This document shows positions 1 through 6,046 of a stretch of DNA of 8,140 nucleotides, in pieces; the stretch's first letter is position 1; every line of letters begins with the position of its first letter. A program made the translations under genes and the position numbers. Source of the DNA: an uncultured Clostridium sp. (GTDB lineage Bacteria > Bacillota > Clostridia > TANB77 > CAG-508). Below the pieces are notes generated by a model. It did no database searches. It was not told the DNA's origin and was given only the letters and a program-made list of their open reading frames with translations. The stretch lies in NCBI GenBank assembly GCA_946497905.1, contig CAMMMI010000079.1:1-8140 (forward strand), written 5' to 3'.

Positions 1-7
1 AATATGA

Positions 8-33
8 CAACACTTTTTAGAAAAAAGTTGTTG
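8..33. other. Imperfect stem-loop in the leader upstream of minD
   Basis: CAACA plus CTTTTT (8-18) pairs with AAAAAG (22-27) and TGTTG (29-33), with a 3-base loop and a single bulged T at 28. No T-run follows on the plus strand, so it is not a convincing terminator. It could belong to the 3' end of whatever gene lies to the left of the window. No coding frame was seen in bases 1-163. Confidence 0.3.
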
Positions 34-90
34 CATTGGCAATGAAAATTTTGCAACTAGGAATTTTTATGTATTTTTTATGTAAATACA

Positions 91-119
91 TTGACTTTTT
101 AGTAAATTCGTTATATTAT
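91..119 (+). promoter_or_regulatory. Sigma-A-type promoter for the minD operon
   Basis: A TTGACT -35 box (91-96) and a TATTAT -10 box (114-119) are separated by exactly 17 bases. Transcription would start near 126, giving a leader of about 40 bases before the minD start. This suggests minD-minE can be transcribed separately from any minC or mre genes to the left. Confidence 0.7.
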
Positions 120-163
120 ATATACGTTAAGAAAGTGTTTTTAAAATCCTAAGGAGGAAAAAT

Positions 164-958
164 ATGGGAGAAGTAATAGTTATAACATCAGGAAAAGGTG
201 GAGTAGGAAAAACAACAACAACAGCAAATTTAGGTTCAAGTTTAGCACTAGAAGGAAAAAAAGTAGTATTAATAGACACAGATATTGGACTTCGTAACTT
301 AGATGTCGTAATGGGGTTAGAAAACAGAATAGTATATGACATAGTAGATGTTGTAGAAGAAAAATGCAAATTAAGACAAGCTTTAATAAAAGATAAAAGA
401 TTTAAAGAGTTATACCTACTACCAGCCGCACAAACACGAGATAAAAGCGCAGTAAATGAAGAACAGATGAGAAATTTAGTAAATAAATTAAAAGAGGAGT
501 TTGACTATATACTTATAGACTGTCCAGCAGGGATAGAACAAGGATTTAAAAATGCAATTGCAGGAGCAAATCGTGCTATTGTAGTAACAACAGCAGAAAT
601 ATCAGCAATAAGAGATGCTGACAGAATAATAGGACTATTAGAATCATCAGAAATAAAAAATCCGGAATTAGTAATAAATAGAATTAGACCTAATATGGTA
701 AAAAAAGGCGAAATGATGGATGTTGAAGATATTGTGGATTTATTATCAATAGACTTAATAGGAGTTGTTCCAGATGATGAATACATAATAACACAAACAA
801 ATAAAGGAGAACCCGTAATACAGAACAGAAAAGCACCATCAGGAAAAGCATATATAGAAATAGCAAAAAGAGTATTGGGAGAAAAAATAGAGGTAACAAT
901 ACCTGGAAGAGAAAAAGGATTTTTTGCGAAATTAAAAAGATTATTCAAAAAACAATAA
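164..958 (+). CDS. minD: Septum site-determining ATPase MinD
   Basis: MinD is a membrane-associated P-loop ATPase that, with MinC, blocks Z-ring assembly away from midcell and is released from the membrane by MinE. The 264-residue protein has the normal family length. It shows the deviant Walker A motif KGGVGKTT (residues 11-18, with K11 and K16), the switch I segment DTDIGLRNLD (38-47), the switch II/Walker B segment LIDCPAGIE (117-125), and a C-terminal amphipathic membrane-targeting helix GFFAKLKRLFKK (252-263). A strong Shine-Dalgarno site, AAGGAGG (151-157), lies 6 bases before the ATG. minE follows after 34 bases, so the two are very probably co-transcribed. MinC is not in the window. 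Identification rests on motifs across the whole length and on the neighbouring minE. Confidence 0.97.
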   Translation: MGEVIVITSGKGGVGKTTTTANLGSSLALEGKKVVLIDTDIGLRNLDVVMGLENRIVYDIVDVVEEKCKLRQALIKDKRFKELYLLPAAQTRDKSAVNEEQMRNLVNKLKEEFDYILIDCPAGIEQGFKNAIAGANRAIVVTTAEISAIRDADRIIGLLESSEIKNPELVINRIRPNMVKKGEMMDVEDIVDLLSIDLIGVVPDDEYIITQTNKGEPVIQNRKAPSGKAYIEIAKRVLGEKIEVTIPGREKGFFAKLKRLFKKQ

Positions 959-992
959 ACAATAACAAAAAATTCGGGGGTAAAAAGGAACA

Positions 993-1607
993 ATGTTTGA
1001 AAACATAATGAAATTTTTTAAGAAATTTAATAAAAAACAAGAAAGTGTGCCATCAAATTCTAAGGAGACAGCAAAAGAAAGATTGCATTTAGTACTAATG
1101 CAAGACAGAGCAAATGTATCAGCAGACTTTTTGGAACTTATGAAACAAGAAATAATAGAAGTTATAAAAAAATATATAGATGTAGATGAAAAAGCCATAG
1201 ATGTAAGATTAACAAATAAAGAAAATGAAGATGGAACAAATGGTGCACCAGCTTTATATGCAAATATACCAATATTAAATATAAAAAATGAAGCAAGAAA
1301 AATTGAAAAAGAAAAGCAAGATGAAAAGCAACAAAAAGAAAAAAGCGAAGAAAAACAGAAAATAGAATATAAAAAGATAGAAAAACAAGAACAGGAAAAT
1401 AATAAAACCGAGCAAAAAAATGATAATAGTCGAGAAAGAGAAGATAATAAAAATAAAGAAAATAAAGAAGTAAAACAAAAACATGAAAACAAGGAAAATC
1501 AAGAAATAAAACAAAAGCATGAAAATAAAGAAAATAAGAAACAAGAAGATAAAAATATATCAGAAGAGAAAGAAAATTTAAAAACAGAACAAAATAAACA
1601 AGAATAG
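993..1607 (+). CDS. minE: MinE topological specificity factor with long charged C-terminal tail
   Basis: MinE stimulates the MinD ATPase and moves the MinCD inhibitor away from midcell. Residues 1-98 are a complete MinE: an N-terminal amphipathic segment (MFENIMKFFKKF), the MinD-contact region around TAKERLHLVLMQDR (26-39), and the dimerisation domain with EIIEVIKKYIDVDEKAIDVRL (53-73) and a final strand near YANIPIL (89-95). The usual MinE is about 85-95 residues. This one is 204 because of an added tail from about residue 99, almost entirely Lys, Glu, Gln and Asn and probably disordered or helical. Residues 159-170 and 171-182 form a 12-residue tandem repeat. The tail has no stop or frameshift and carries the same A-ending codons. 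The ribosome site is modest: GGA at 987-989 or a G-run at 976-980. Confidence 0.93.
   Translation: MFENIMKFFKKFNKKQESVPSNSKETAKERLHLVLMQDRANVSADFLELMKQEIIEVIKKYIDVDEKAIDVRLTNKENEDGTNGAPALYANIPILNIKNEARKIEKEKQDEKQQKEKSEEKQKIEYKKIEKQEQENNKTEQKNDNSREREDNKNKENKEVKQKHENKENQEIKQKHENKENKKQEDKNISEEKENLKTEQNKQE
1467..1538 (+). repeat. Tandem 36-bp repeat in the minE tail
   Basis: Two direct copies (1467-1502 and 1503-1538) encode EVKQKHENKENQ and EIKQKHENKENK. By my alignment 30 of 36 bases match, and four of the six differences either are synonymous or change Val to Ile. This suggests an older in-frame duplication kept at the protein level. Confidence 0.8.
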
Positions 1608-1764
1608 AAAATTTTAAATATATCAAAACCTTAAAATAATAGAAGACCAAAATATACAAGAGTAATAAAATTTAAAATTAAAAAGTAAACAATATACAAA
1701 TAACAAAATTAACAATCAAAAGAAAAAATTAAATCAAAAAATATTAAAGAAAAAGAGTGGTTTA

Positions 1765-2874
1765 ATGAGAAAAAGAGAATTAAAAAATGTAGAATGGAGT
1801 TTATTAATAATTGCTATTATATTATCAATAATAGGATTAATAGCCTTATTTTCAGCAACACAAGAAAGTGGATACCAAGACTTTTATAAACAATGTATAT
1901 GGCTAGGAGTAAGTTTAGTAATAATGATAATTGTAATGTTAGTAGATTATGAAACAATCGTAAAATTATCACCAATATTTTATGGAGGTTTCATAATTTT
2001 ACTAATTGCAGTACTATTTACAAGCCCAATAAATGGTGCTACAAGCTGGTTTGATATAGGGGCATTTTCTTTTCAACCAGGAGAATTTGCAAAAGTATTT
2101 GTAATATTATTTTTGGCATATACAATTTCTAAAATTCAAAGTAGAAATAAATCAGAAATAAACAGACCAACAAAATTATTAATAATAGGAGCAGTATTAT
2201 TAGTACCAGTTATATTAATAATAAAACAACCAGATTATGGTACAGCAGCAGCATATATAATGGCAACGATATTTATGTTAATAACAGCAGGAATAGATAA
2301 AAAATATATTATAGGAAGCATACTTTTAGTAGTAATATTAGTACCTGTAATGTATAATTTTATATTACCAGAACATGCAAAAGAAAGAATAGATATATTT
2401 TTAAATCCAGAATCAGACCCAAGAGGCTCAGGATATAATATCATACAGTCAAAATTAGCAATAGGTGCAGGAGGCCTAACAGGTATGGGGCTACTTAAAG
2501 GAAATCAAACTCAATTAGGATTTTTATATCCAAAAACAACAGACTTCATATTTTCAGTAATTGGGGAGGAAATGGGATTTATAGTAGCATGTGCATTAAT
2601 AATAATGTATGTTTTGTTAATAACCAAATGTCTATATGTTGCTAAAACAGCTAAAGATGAAACAGGAAAATTAATAGCGTCAGGAATTACAGGGGTATTC
2701 TTATTTCATATGTTAGAAAATATAGGAATGGTAATGGGGTTATTACCTATTACAGGAGTTCCACTTCTATTTGTAAGTTATGGAGGAAGCTCATTAATTA
2801 CAAGTTTTATATGTATAGGGCTATTATTGAATATAAGTAGTAAAAGACAAAAAACGATATTTATAGCAAATTAG
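1765..2874 (+). CDS. rodA: RodA-type SEDS peptidoglycan glycosyltransferase
   Basis: This is a polytopic membrane protein of the SEDS family (RodA/FtsW/SpoVE), which polymerises lipid II into glycan strands with a class B penicillin-binding protein. The 369-residue length is typical of RodA. Hydrophobic segments begin near residue 12 and recur to about 356. Family signatures are NGATSWFDIGAFSFQPGEFAK (90-110), KQPDYGTA (154-161, with D157), TTDFIFSVIGEEMG (258-271, with D260 at the catalytic-Asp position) and a conserved end, LPITGVPLLFVSYGGSS (327-343). I favour RodA over FtsW or SpoVE because minD-minE-rodA order is common in Clostridia. It starts 157 bases after minE, with GAGTGG (1755-1760) before the ATG. 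QPGE replaces the more usual QPSE, and FLYPKTTD replaces the usual FxPExxTD. Confidence 0.9.
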   Translation: MRKRELKNVEWSLLIIAIILSIIGLIALFSATQESGYQDFYKQCIWLGVSLVIMIIVMLVDYETIVKLSPIFYGGFIILLIAVLFTSPINGATSWFDIGAFSFQPGEFAKVFVILFLAYTISKIQSRNKSEINRPTKLLIIGAVLLVPVILIIKQPDYGTAAAYIMATIFMLITAGIDKKYIIGSILLVVILVPVMYNFILPEHAKERIDIFLNPESDPRGSGYNIIQSKLAIGAGGLTGMGLLKGNQTQLGFLYPKTTDFIFSVIGEEMGFIVACALIIMYVLLITKCLYVAKTAKDETGKLIASGITGVFLFHMLENIGMVMGLLPITGVPLLFVSYGGSSLITSFICIGLLLNISSKRQKTIFIAN

Positions 2875-2915
2875 ATAATAAAAAACATAATATAATTAAT
2901 CGAATAGGAGAAATA

Positions 2916-3887
2916 ATGGGATATATAAAAAAATTAAAAATAGGAAATGTAGAATTAGAAAATAATTTAATATTAGCTCCAATGGCAGGTGTAACAAACC
3001 TGCCATTTAGAACTGTTTGTAAAGACTTAGGAGCAGGAATGGTATGTACAGAAATGGCAAGCTCTAGGGCAATGTTTCATAATGACCAGAAAACAAAAAG
3101 GTTATTAAACACAGAAGGAGAAAAAAGACCAATAAGTTTCCAAATATTTGGCAGTGATGAAGAAACAATGGGATATGCATCAAATAAAATAAGTGAAATA
3201 GCTGATATTATAGACATAAATATGGGGTGTCCAGCTCCAAAGGTAGTAAAAAATGGTGATGGAAGCAAGTTGCTATTAGATTTAGAAAAAGCTAAATTAA
3301 TAATTAGAGCAGTAATCAAAAATTCAAAAGTTCCAGTTACTTTAAAAATTAGAACTGGATGGGACAAACAACATATTGTTGCAACAGAAATTGCCAAAAT
3401 AGCAGAAAATGAAGGAATATCAGCAATAACTGTACATGGAAGGACAAGAACAGAATATTATACAGGAAAGGCAGATTTAAATATAATAAAAGAAGTAAAA
3501 AAGGCAGTCAATATACCAGTAATAGGAAATGGTGATATAGTAGATGAAAAATCAGCATTAAAAATGTTTGAATATACTGGTGTAGATGGAATCATGATAG
3601 GAAGAGGTAGTTTTGGTAATCCATGGATATTTAAACAGATTTTAACATATTTGCAAACTGGAAACCTTATGGAAAAACCATCAAATCAAGAAAAATTGCA
3701 AGTAATAAAAAAACAAATAGAATTAGCTATCAAAGAAAAAGGAGATATAGCAATAAAAGAATTGAGAAAACATATGTCTTGGTACACAAAAAATATGAAA
3801 AATTCAAGTGAATTTAGAAACTACATTAATACAATTGAAAATAAAGAATTATTAATTGAAAAATTAGAGGAATTTTTCAGGTTATAA
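2916..3887 (+). CDS. dusB: tRNA-dihydrouridine synthase, DusB/NifR3 type
   Basis: This is an FMN-dependent enzyme that reduces uridine to dihydrouridine in the tRNA D-loop, using NADPH, in the cytoplasm. The 323-residue protein is a normal Dus: a TIM barrel beginning with the FMN-binding LAPMAGVTNLPFR (20-32), then DINMGCPAPKVVKNGDGS (100-117) with the proton-donor cysteine C105, KIRTGW (144-149), HGRTRTEYYTGKAD (174-187), IGNGDI (203-208) and the phosphate-binding IGRGSFGNPW (228-237). A small C-terminal helical domain follows. AGGAG (2906-2910) lies 5 bases before the ATG. It starts 41 bases after rodA with no promoter seen between them, so it is probably in the same transcript. DusB is chosen over DusA or DusC from the overall motif pattern and its standard place in Firmicutes. 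Confidence 0.95.
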   Translation: MGYIKKLKIGNVELENNLILAPMAGVTNLPFRTVCKDLGAGMVCTEMASSRAMFHNDQKTKRLLNTEGEKRPISFQIFGSDEETMGYASNKISEIADIIDINMGCPAPKVVKNGDGSKLLLDLEKAKLIIRAVIKNSKVPVTLKIRTGWDKQHIVATEIAKIAENEGISAITVHGRTRTEYYTGKADLNIIKEVKKAVNIPVIGNGDIVDEKSALKMFEYTGVDGIMIGRGSFGNPWIFKQILTYLQTGNLMEKPSNQEKLQVIKKQIELAIKEKGDIAIKELRKHMSWYTKNMKNSSEFRNYINTIENKELLIEKLEEFFRL

Positions 3888-3962
3888 GAAGCTACATTTC
3901 CTATAACTTAATGTGATATTTATTAAAACAAAAAATCTTCTGACTAAAAACTCTAAAACTGG

Positions 3963-3976
3963 TAATAATATTATTA
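3963..3976. repeat. Perfect AT palindrome, copy 1
   Basis: TAATAATATTATTA is a perfect 14-bp palindrome. Together with the following GT it recurs exactly at 5870-5885, and an 11-bp partial copy (TAATAATATTA) lies at 4130-4140. All are intergenic. In sequence this AT-rich the recurrence could be chance, but the shape resembles a dimeric regulator site. Confidence 0.35.
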
Positions 3977-4127
3977 GTCATAAAGGTAAAATTAATAACT
4001 AAAAAACGACAAATTACATACAATATTATAAGTGAGATTAATAATAAGTTGGATAAAACTAAAATGTTATAAGCAAAAAAATTCAATCAATTAATTTTAC
4101 TAAAAACAAAAAATACCTAGTTGACAA

Positions 4128-4133
4128 TATAAT
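4128..4133 (+). promoter_or_regulatory. Possible -10 box for mazF
   Basis: A consensus TATAAT lies 19 bases before the mazF ATG, but no good -35 sits 15-19 bases upstream. The adjacent TTGACA (4121-4126) is too close to serve this -10 and has no -10 of its own downstream. Transcription from here would give a very short leader starting near the ribosome site. Read-through from dusB is the alternative, since no terminator is evident after dusB. Confidence 0.3.
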
Positions 4134-4139
4134 AATATT

Positions 4140-4144
4140 AGGAG
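4140..4144 (+). promoter_or_regulatory. Ribosome binding site fixing the mazF start
   Basis: AGGAG lies 8 bases before the ATG at 4153. It overlaps the upstream in-frame GTG at 4144, so that GTG cannot be the start served by this site. Confidence 0.8.
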
Positions 4145-4152
4145 TGAAAAAT

Positions 4153-4503
4153 ATGCAAATAAAAAGAGGCGATATGTTTTATGCAGATTTAAGTCCAGTA
4201 GTAGGATCAGAGCAAGGAGGAATAAGACCAGTTCTAATTATACAAAATGACTTAGGAAACAAATATAGTCCAACAGTAATAGCAGCAGCAATAACATCAC
4301 AAACAAGTAAAACAAAATTGCCCACACATATAGAAATAGATTCAGAAGCATGTGGACTAAAAAATAATTCAATAGTTTTAGCAGAACAAATAAGAACAAT
4401 TGATAAAAGTAGATTAAAAGAAAGAATAGGGCATATTGATGATGAAGAAATAATTAACAAAGTAAATAATGCACTAGGAGTAAGTTTTGGATTAGAAGAA
4501 TAA
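4153..4503 (+). CDS. ndoA: MazF/NdoA (EndoA) family mRNA endoribonuclease
   Basis: This is a PemK/MazF-fold ribonuclease; the Bacillus enzyme EndoA cuts mRNA at UACAU. From the ATG at 4153 it has 116 residues, the same as the B. subtilis protein as I recall it, and opens with the family's RGDMFYADLSPVVGSEQGG (5-23). R25 in GGIRPVLIIQND (22-33) and T48 in AAITSQ (45-50) match the known catalytic positions. LPTHIEID (56-63) and LAEQIRTIDK (76-85) are also conserved. The frame is open to a GTG at 4144, but the AGGAG site fits only the ATG. Such toxins normally follow a MazE/NdoAI antitoxin gene, often behind alr. Here the gene follows dusB after 265 bases crowded with stops in all plus-strand frames, so no adjacent antitoxin exists. 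Confidence 0.93.
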   Translation: MQIKRGDMFYADLSPVVGSEQGGIRPVLIIQNDLGNKYSPTVIAAAITSQTSKTKLPTHIEIDSEACGLKNNSIVLAEQIRTIDKSRLKERIGHIDDEEIINKVNNALGVSFGLEE

Positions 4504-4522
4504 AATAATTTAATCTTTTATG

Positions 4523-4548
4523 TATAGAAAATCAAAAAATTTTCTATA
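4523..4548. other. Hairpin downstream of mazF
   Basis: TATAGAAAA (4523-4531) pairs perfectly with TTTTCTATA (4540-4548) around an 8-base A-rich loop. On the plus strand it is followed by a run of A rather than T, so it may stabilise the mazF 3' end rather than terminate transcription on its own. Its right arm overlaps the T-run of the leftward terminator. Confidence 0.45.
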
Positions 4549-4587
4549 AAAAAATCCTATAAAGAAGTAATTTTCTTTATAGGATTT
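4548..4587 (-). terminator. Intrinsic terminator for the leftward HD-GYP gene
   Basis: A perfect 15-bp stem, AAATCCTATAAAGAA (4552-4566) with TTCTTTATAGGATTT (4573-4587), has a 6-base loop. Read leftward it runs into seven consecutive T (4554-4548), the classic intrinsic terminator form. Read rightward it is followed by A, so it works mainly for the minus strand. It sits about 126 bases beyond the HD-GYP stop codon. Confidence 0.75.
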
Positions 4588-4608
4588 AAAAATGCTTCGC
4601 ACAACAGA

Positions 4609-4712
4609 TGCACACAATTTTACATATGTAAAATTGGTGCAGAACAAATTAACGGAAAGCCAAAGATGAATATTAAATGTTGTATAAATATTAAGGCTTT
4701 CAGATTTGTTCT
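4609..4712. other. Structured noncoding element between convergent genes
   Basis: Two adjacent structures occupy most of this spacer. The first (4609-4641) is TGCAC, a bulged A, and an 11-base arm CAATTTTACAT with its exact complement, ending GTGCA; its core is a 22-bp perfect palindrome (4615-4636). The second (4641-4712) pairs AGAACAAAT (4641-4649) with ATTTGTTCT (4704-4712), then GAAAGCC (4655-4661) with GGCTTTC (4695-4701), then a short AATATT stem. On the minus strand this would be the 3' untranslated region of the HD-GYP mRNA ahead of its terminator. It could also be a small RNA or a relic of a miniature mobile element. No known RNA family was recognised. Confidence 0.55.
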
Positions 4713-4713
4713 A

Positions 4714-5661
4714 TTAAACTTTTAAAGTTTTAATTACTTTAATTTCATGATATAGATTATCAATTATTGCTTTTCTTGTTTTATAAGCATTTTTATATTC
4801 TTCATATATATGAGTATAATTATCAATAGTTTCTGGACTCTTTAAAAGAAGTTTAATACCTTCTAAATAATAATTTTTCTTTTTTTCAGTTTTAGCTTTC
4901 TCCATTTTTAATCTGTAATTTTCAATCTCTTTAAATCTCTTTATTTCTTTTTTTAAATCCTTTAGATAATTTATAGTACAATAAATTTCGTACCCAATAT
5001 CATCAATAACAACCTTAAATAATGTTTTAACAATAAGTGGATTATTTTTTCCATATCTAGCATTTTCAGCAATTTGACTTAATGCTTCAGATTTAGAATT
5101 ATCTCCAGTAGGCTTAGTGTTTTCAATTAAGATTTTTAGAGTGTCAGAAATACCAATATGAGACTTATATTGTCTTTTGCTAACAATGGCGTCATACTCA
5201 TCAGCTACACGAATAATTTGTCCTTCATAAGGAATCTCTTTTTTTGTCAAACCTTTTGGATATCCAGAGCCATTTAATGCTTCGTGATGATATATTGGAC
5301 CAGCAGAATAAGGTCTTAATTTTTCATCTTTCATACACATATTGTAACCCAAAGTAGTATGTGTTTTCATTATTTCATATTCTTCATCTGTAAGTTTACC
5401 AGGTTTTTGTAAAATTTCAGGAGGGATGAACATTTTACCAATATCATGTAAATAAGCACAAATAGTGCAATATTCTGTAAAACCTCTATTACAATGTAAA
5501 TATTCACATATACGACATGTCAAGCTAGCAACATTTTCACAATGTTTTCGAGTAAATACGTCCAAACTATCTAGTAAATTTAATTGATATTGCATAGTTT
5601 TATCTAAATTATATGATTTTAAACTTGTTTTATCATAAAAATCAAATACGTAATCTTTCAT
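4714..5661 (-). CDS. HD-GYP domain protein, probable cyclic-di-GMP phosphodiesterase
   Basis: HD-GYP proteins hydrolyse cyclic di-GMP at a two- or three-metal centre. The 315-residue protein has H40 in FTRKHCENVA, the HD pair in LHDIGK (71-76, H72 and D73), H101 in MKTHTTLG, HHEALNGSGYP (125-135) with H125, H126 and the GYP motif, and RVADEYDAI (151-159) with D154 and D157. All expected metal and signature positions are present, so it is probably active. Residues 176-315 form a charged, probably helical region of unknown role. There is no receiver, PAS or membrane domain, so it appears cytosolic. The N-terminal part has many cysteines (41, 49, 52, 57, 65, 68). GAGGTG (plus-strand 5666-5671) lies 4 bases before the ATG. 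It is divergent from the pilin-like gene. Confidence 0.92.
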   Translation of the reverse strand: MKDYVFDFYDKTSLKSYNLDKTMQYQLNLLDSLDVFTRKHCENVASLTCRICEYLHCNRGFTEYCTICAYLHDIGKMFIPPEILQKPGKLTDEEYEIMKTHTTLGYNMCMKDEKLRPYSAGPIYHHEALNGSGYPKGLTKKEIPYEGQIIRVADEYDAIVSKRQYKSHIGISDTLKILIENTKPTGDNSKSEALSQIAENARYGKNNPLIVKTLFKVVIDDIGYEIYCTINYLKDLKKEIKRFKEIENYRLKMEKAKTEKKKNYYLEGIKLLLKSPETIDNYTHIYEEYKNAYKTRKAIIDNLYHEIKVIKTLKV

Positions 5662-5693
5662 AAAACACCTCGAAATAAATTTTATCTAATTTA

Positions 5694-5722
5694 ATATTAA
5701 CATTAAATTCTGAAAAGTTCAA
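5694..5722 (-). promoter_or_regulatory. Promoter for the HD-GYP gene
   Basis: On the minus strand, TTGAAC (plus coordinates 5717-5722) and TAATAT (5694-5699) are separated by 17 bases. A TG lies one base upstream of the -10 (extended -10). The start would be near 5687, giving a leader of about 26 bases that includes the GAGGTG ribosome site. Confidence 0.65.
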
Positions 5723-5795
5723 TATTAAAAAAATGAAAAAAATAACAAAAAATCGTAACTGTAAAAACAAAAAAGAAATAAAATACAACAATCTA

Positions 5796-5824
5796 TTGAC
5801 TTAATTCGGGGAAAAATATAAAAT
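5796..5824 (+). promoter_or_regulatory. Distal promoter upstream of the pilin-like gene
   Basis: TTGACT (5796-5801) and TAAAAT (5819-5824) are 17 bases apart. If used for the pilin-like gene it would give a leader of about 215 bases containing the AT palindrome at 5870-5883. Confidence 0.5.
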
Positions 5825-5869
5825 AATAATGAAAAAACATTTTTTTGAATAGAAAGAATTTGGAAAAGT

Positions 5870-5883
5870 TAATAATATTATTA
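5870..5883. repeat. Perfect AT palindrome, copy 2
   Basis: This is the same 14-bp palindrome as at 3963-3976, with the shared flanking GT extending the identity to 16 bases (5870-5885). It lies between the two rightward promoters of the pilin-like gene, where a bound dimer could affect the distal transcript. Confidence 0.35.
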
Positions 5884-5968
5884 GTATAAAAAAGAAAGTA
5901 AAGAGAAATACTATTTGAAAATTATGTAAAACTTTTATTAAATAAAATAATGAATTATAAAAATTATA

Positions 5969-5997
5969 TTGATAAAAAAATAATGTTTTTTTATAAT
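5969..5997 (+). promoter_or_regulatory. Proximal promoter for the pilin-like gene
   Basis: TTGATA (5969-5974) and a consensus TATAAT (5992-5997) are exactly 17 bases apart. Transcription would begin near 6004, about 43 bases before the ATG. Confidence 0.65.
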
Positions 5998-6046
5998 TTA
6001 AAAAGAAAAAGGAATAATAAAAATATGCAAAAGAAAGGGGAAAATA

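Larger units (their letters stand above)
5662..6046. other. Divergent intergenic region between HD-GYP and pilin-like genes
   Basis: This 385-base AT-rich stretch carries no supported gene. It holds one leftward promoter (5694-5722), two rightward promoters (5796-5824 and 5969-5997) and the second copy of the AT palindrome (5870-5883). I looked for a cyclic-di-GMP riboswitch in the leader and saw none: the region lacks the G-rich conserved core. A 14-codon frame at 6025 overlaps the pilin-like start and is not supported. Confidence 0.6.

Noticed and set aside
1162..1659. Long Phe/Leu/Tyr-rich leftward frames opposite minE
   Set aside because: They are antisense shadows of the purine-rich MinE tail, with no ribosome site or recognisable domain.
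3901..4086. 61-codon leftward frame with a hydrophobic product, resembling a small membrane toxin
   Set aside because: No ribosome site precedes its start, it ends in ordinary AT-rich sequence, and random AT-rich DNA easily encodes such Phe/Ile/Leu-rich peptides.
4144..4152. GTG at 4144 as the mazF start
   Set aside because: It overlaps the AGGAG site at 4140-4144; the ATG at 4153 has correct spacing and gives the exact family length of 116 residues.
5825..6046. Cyclic-di-GMP riboswitch ahead of the pilin-like gene
   Set aside because: Expected from clostridial pilin biology, but the leader lacks the conserved G-rich core and GCAAACC-like segments of class I and shows no class II-like fold.
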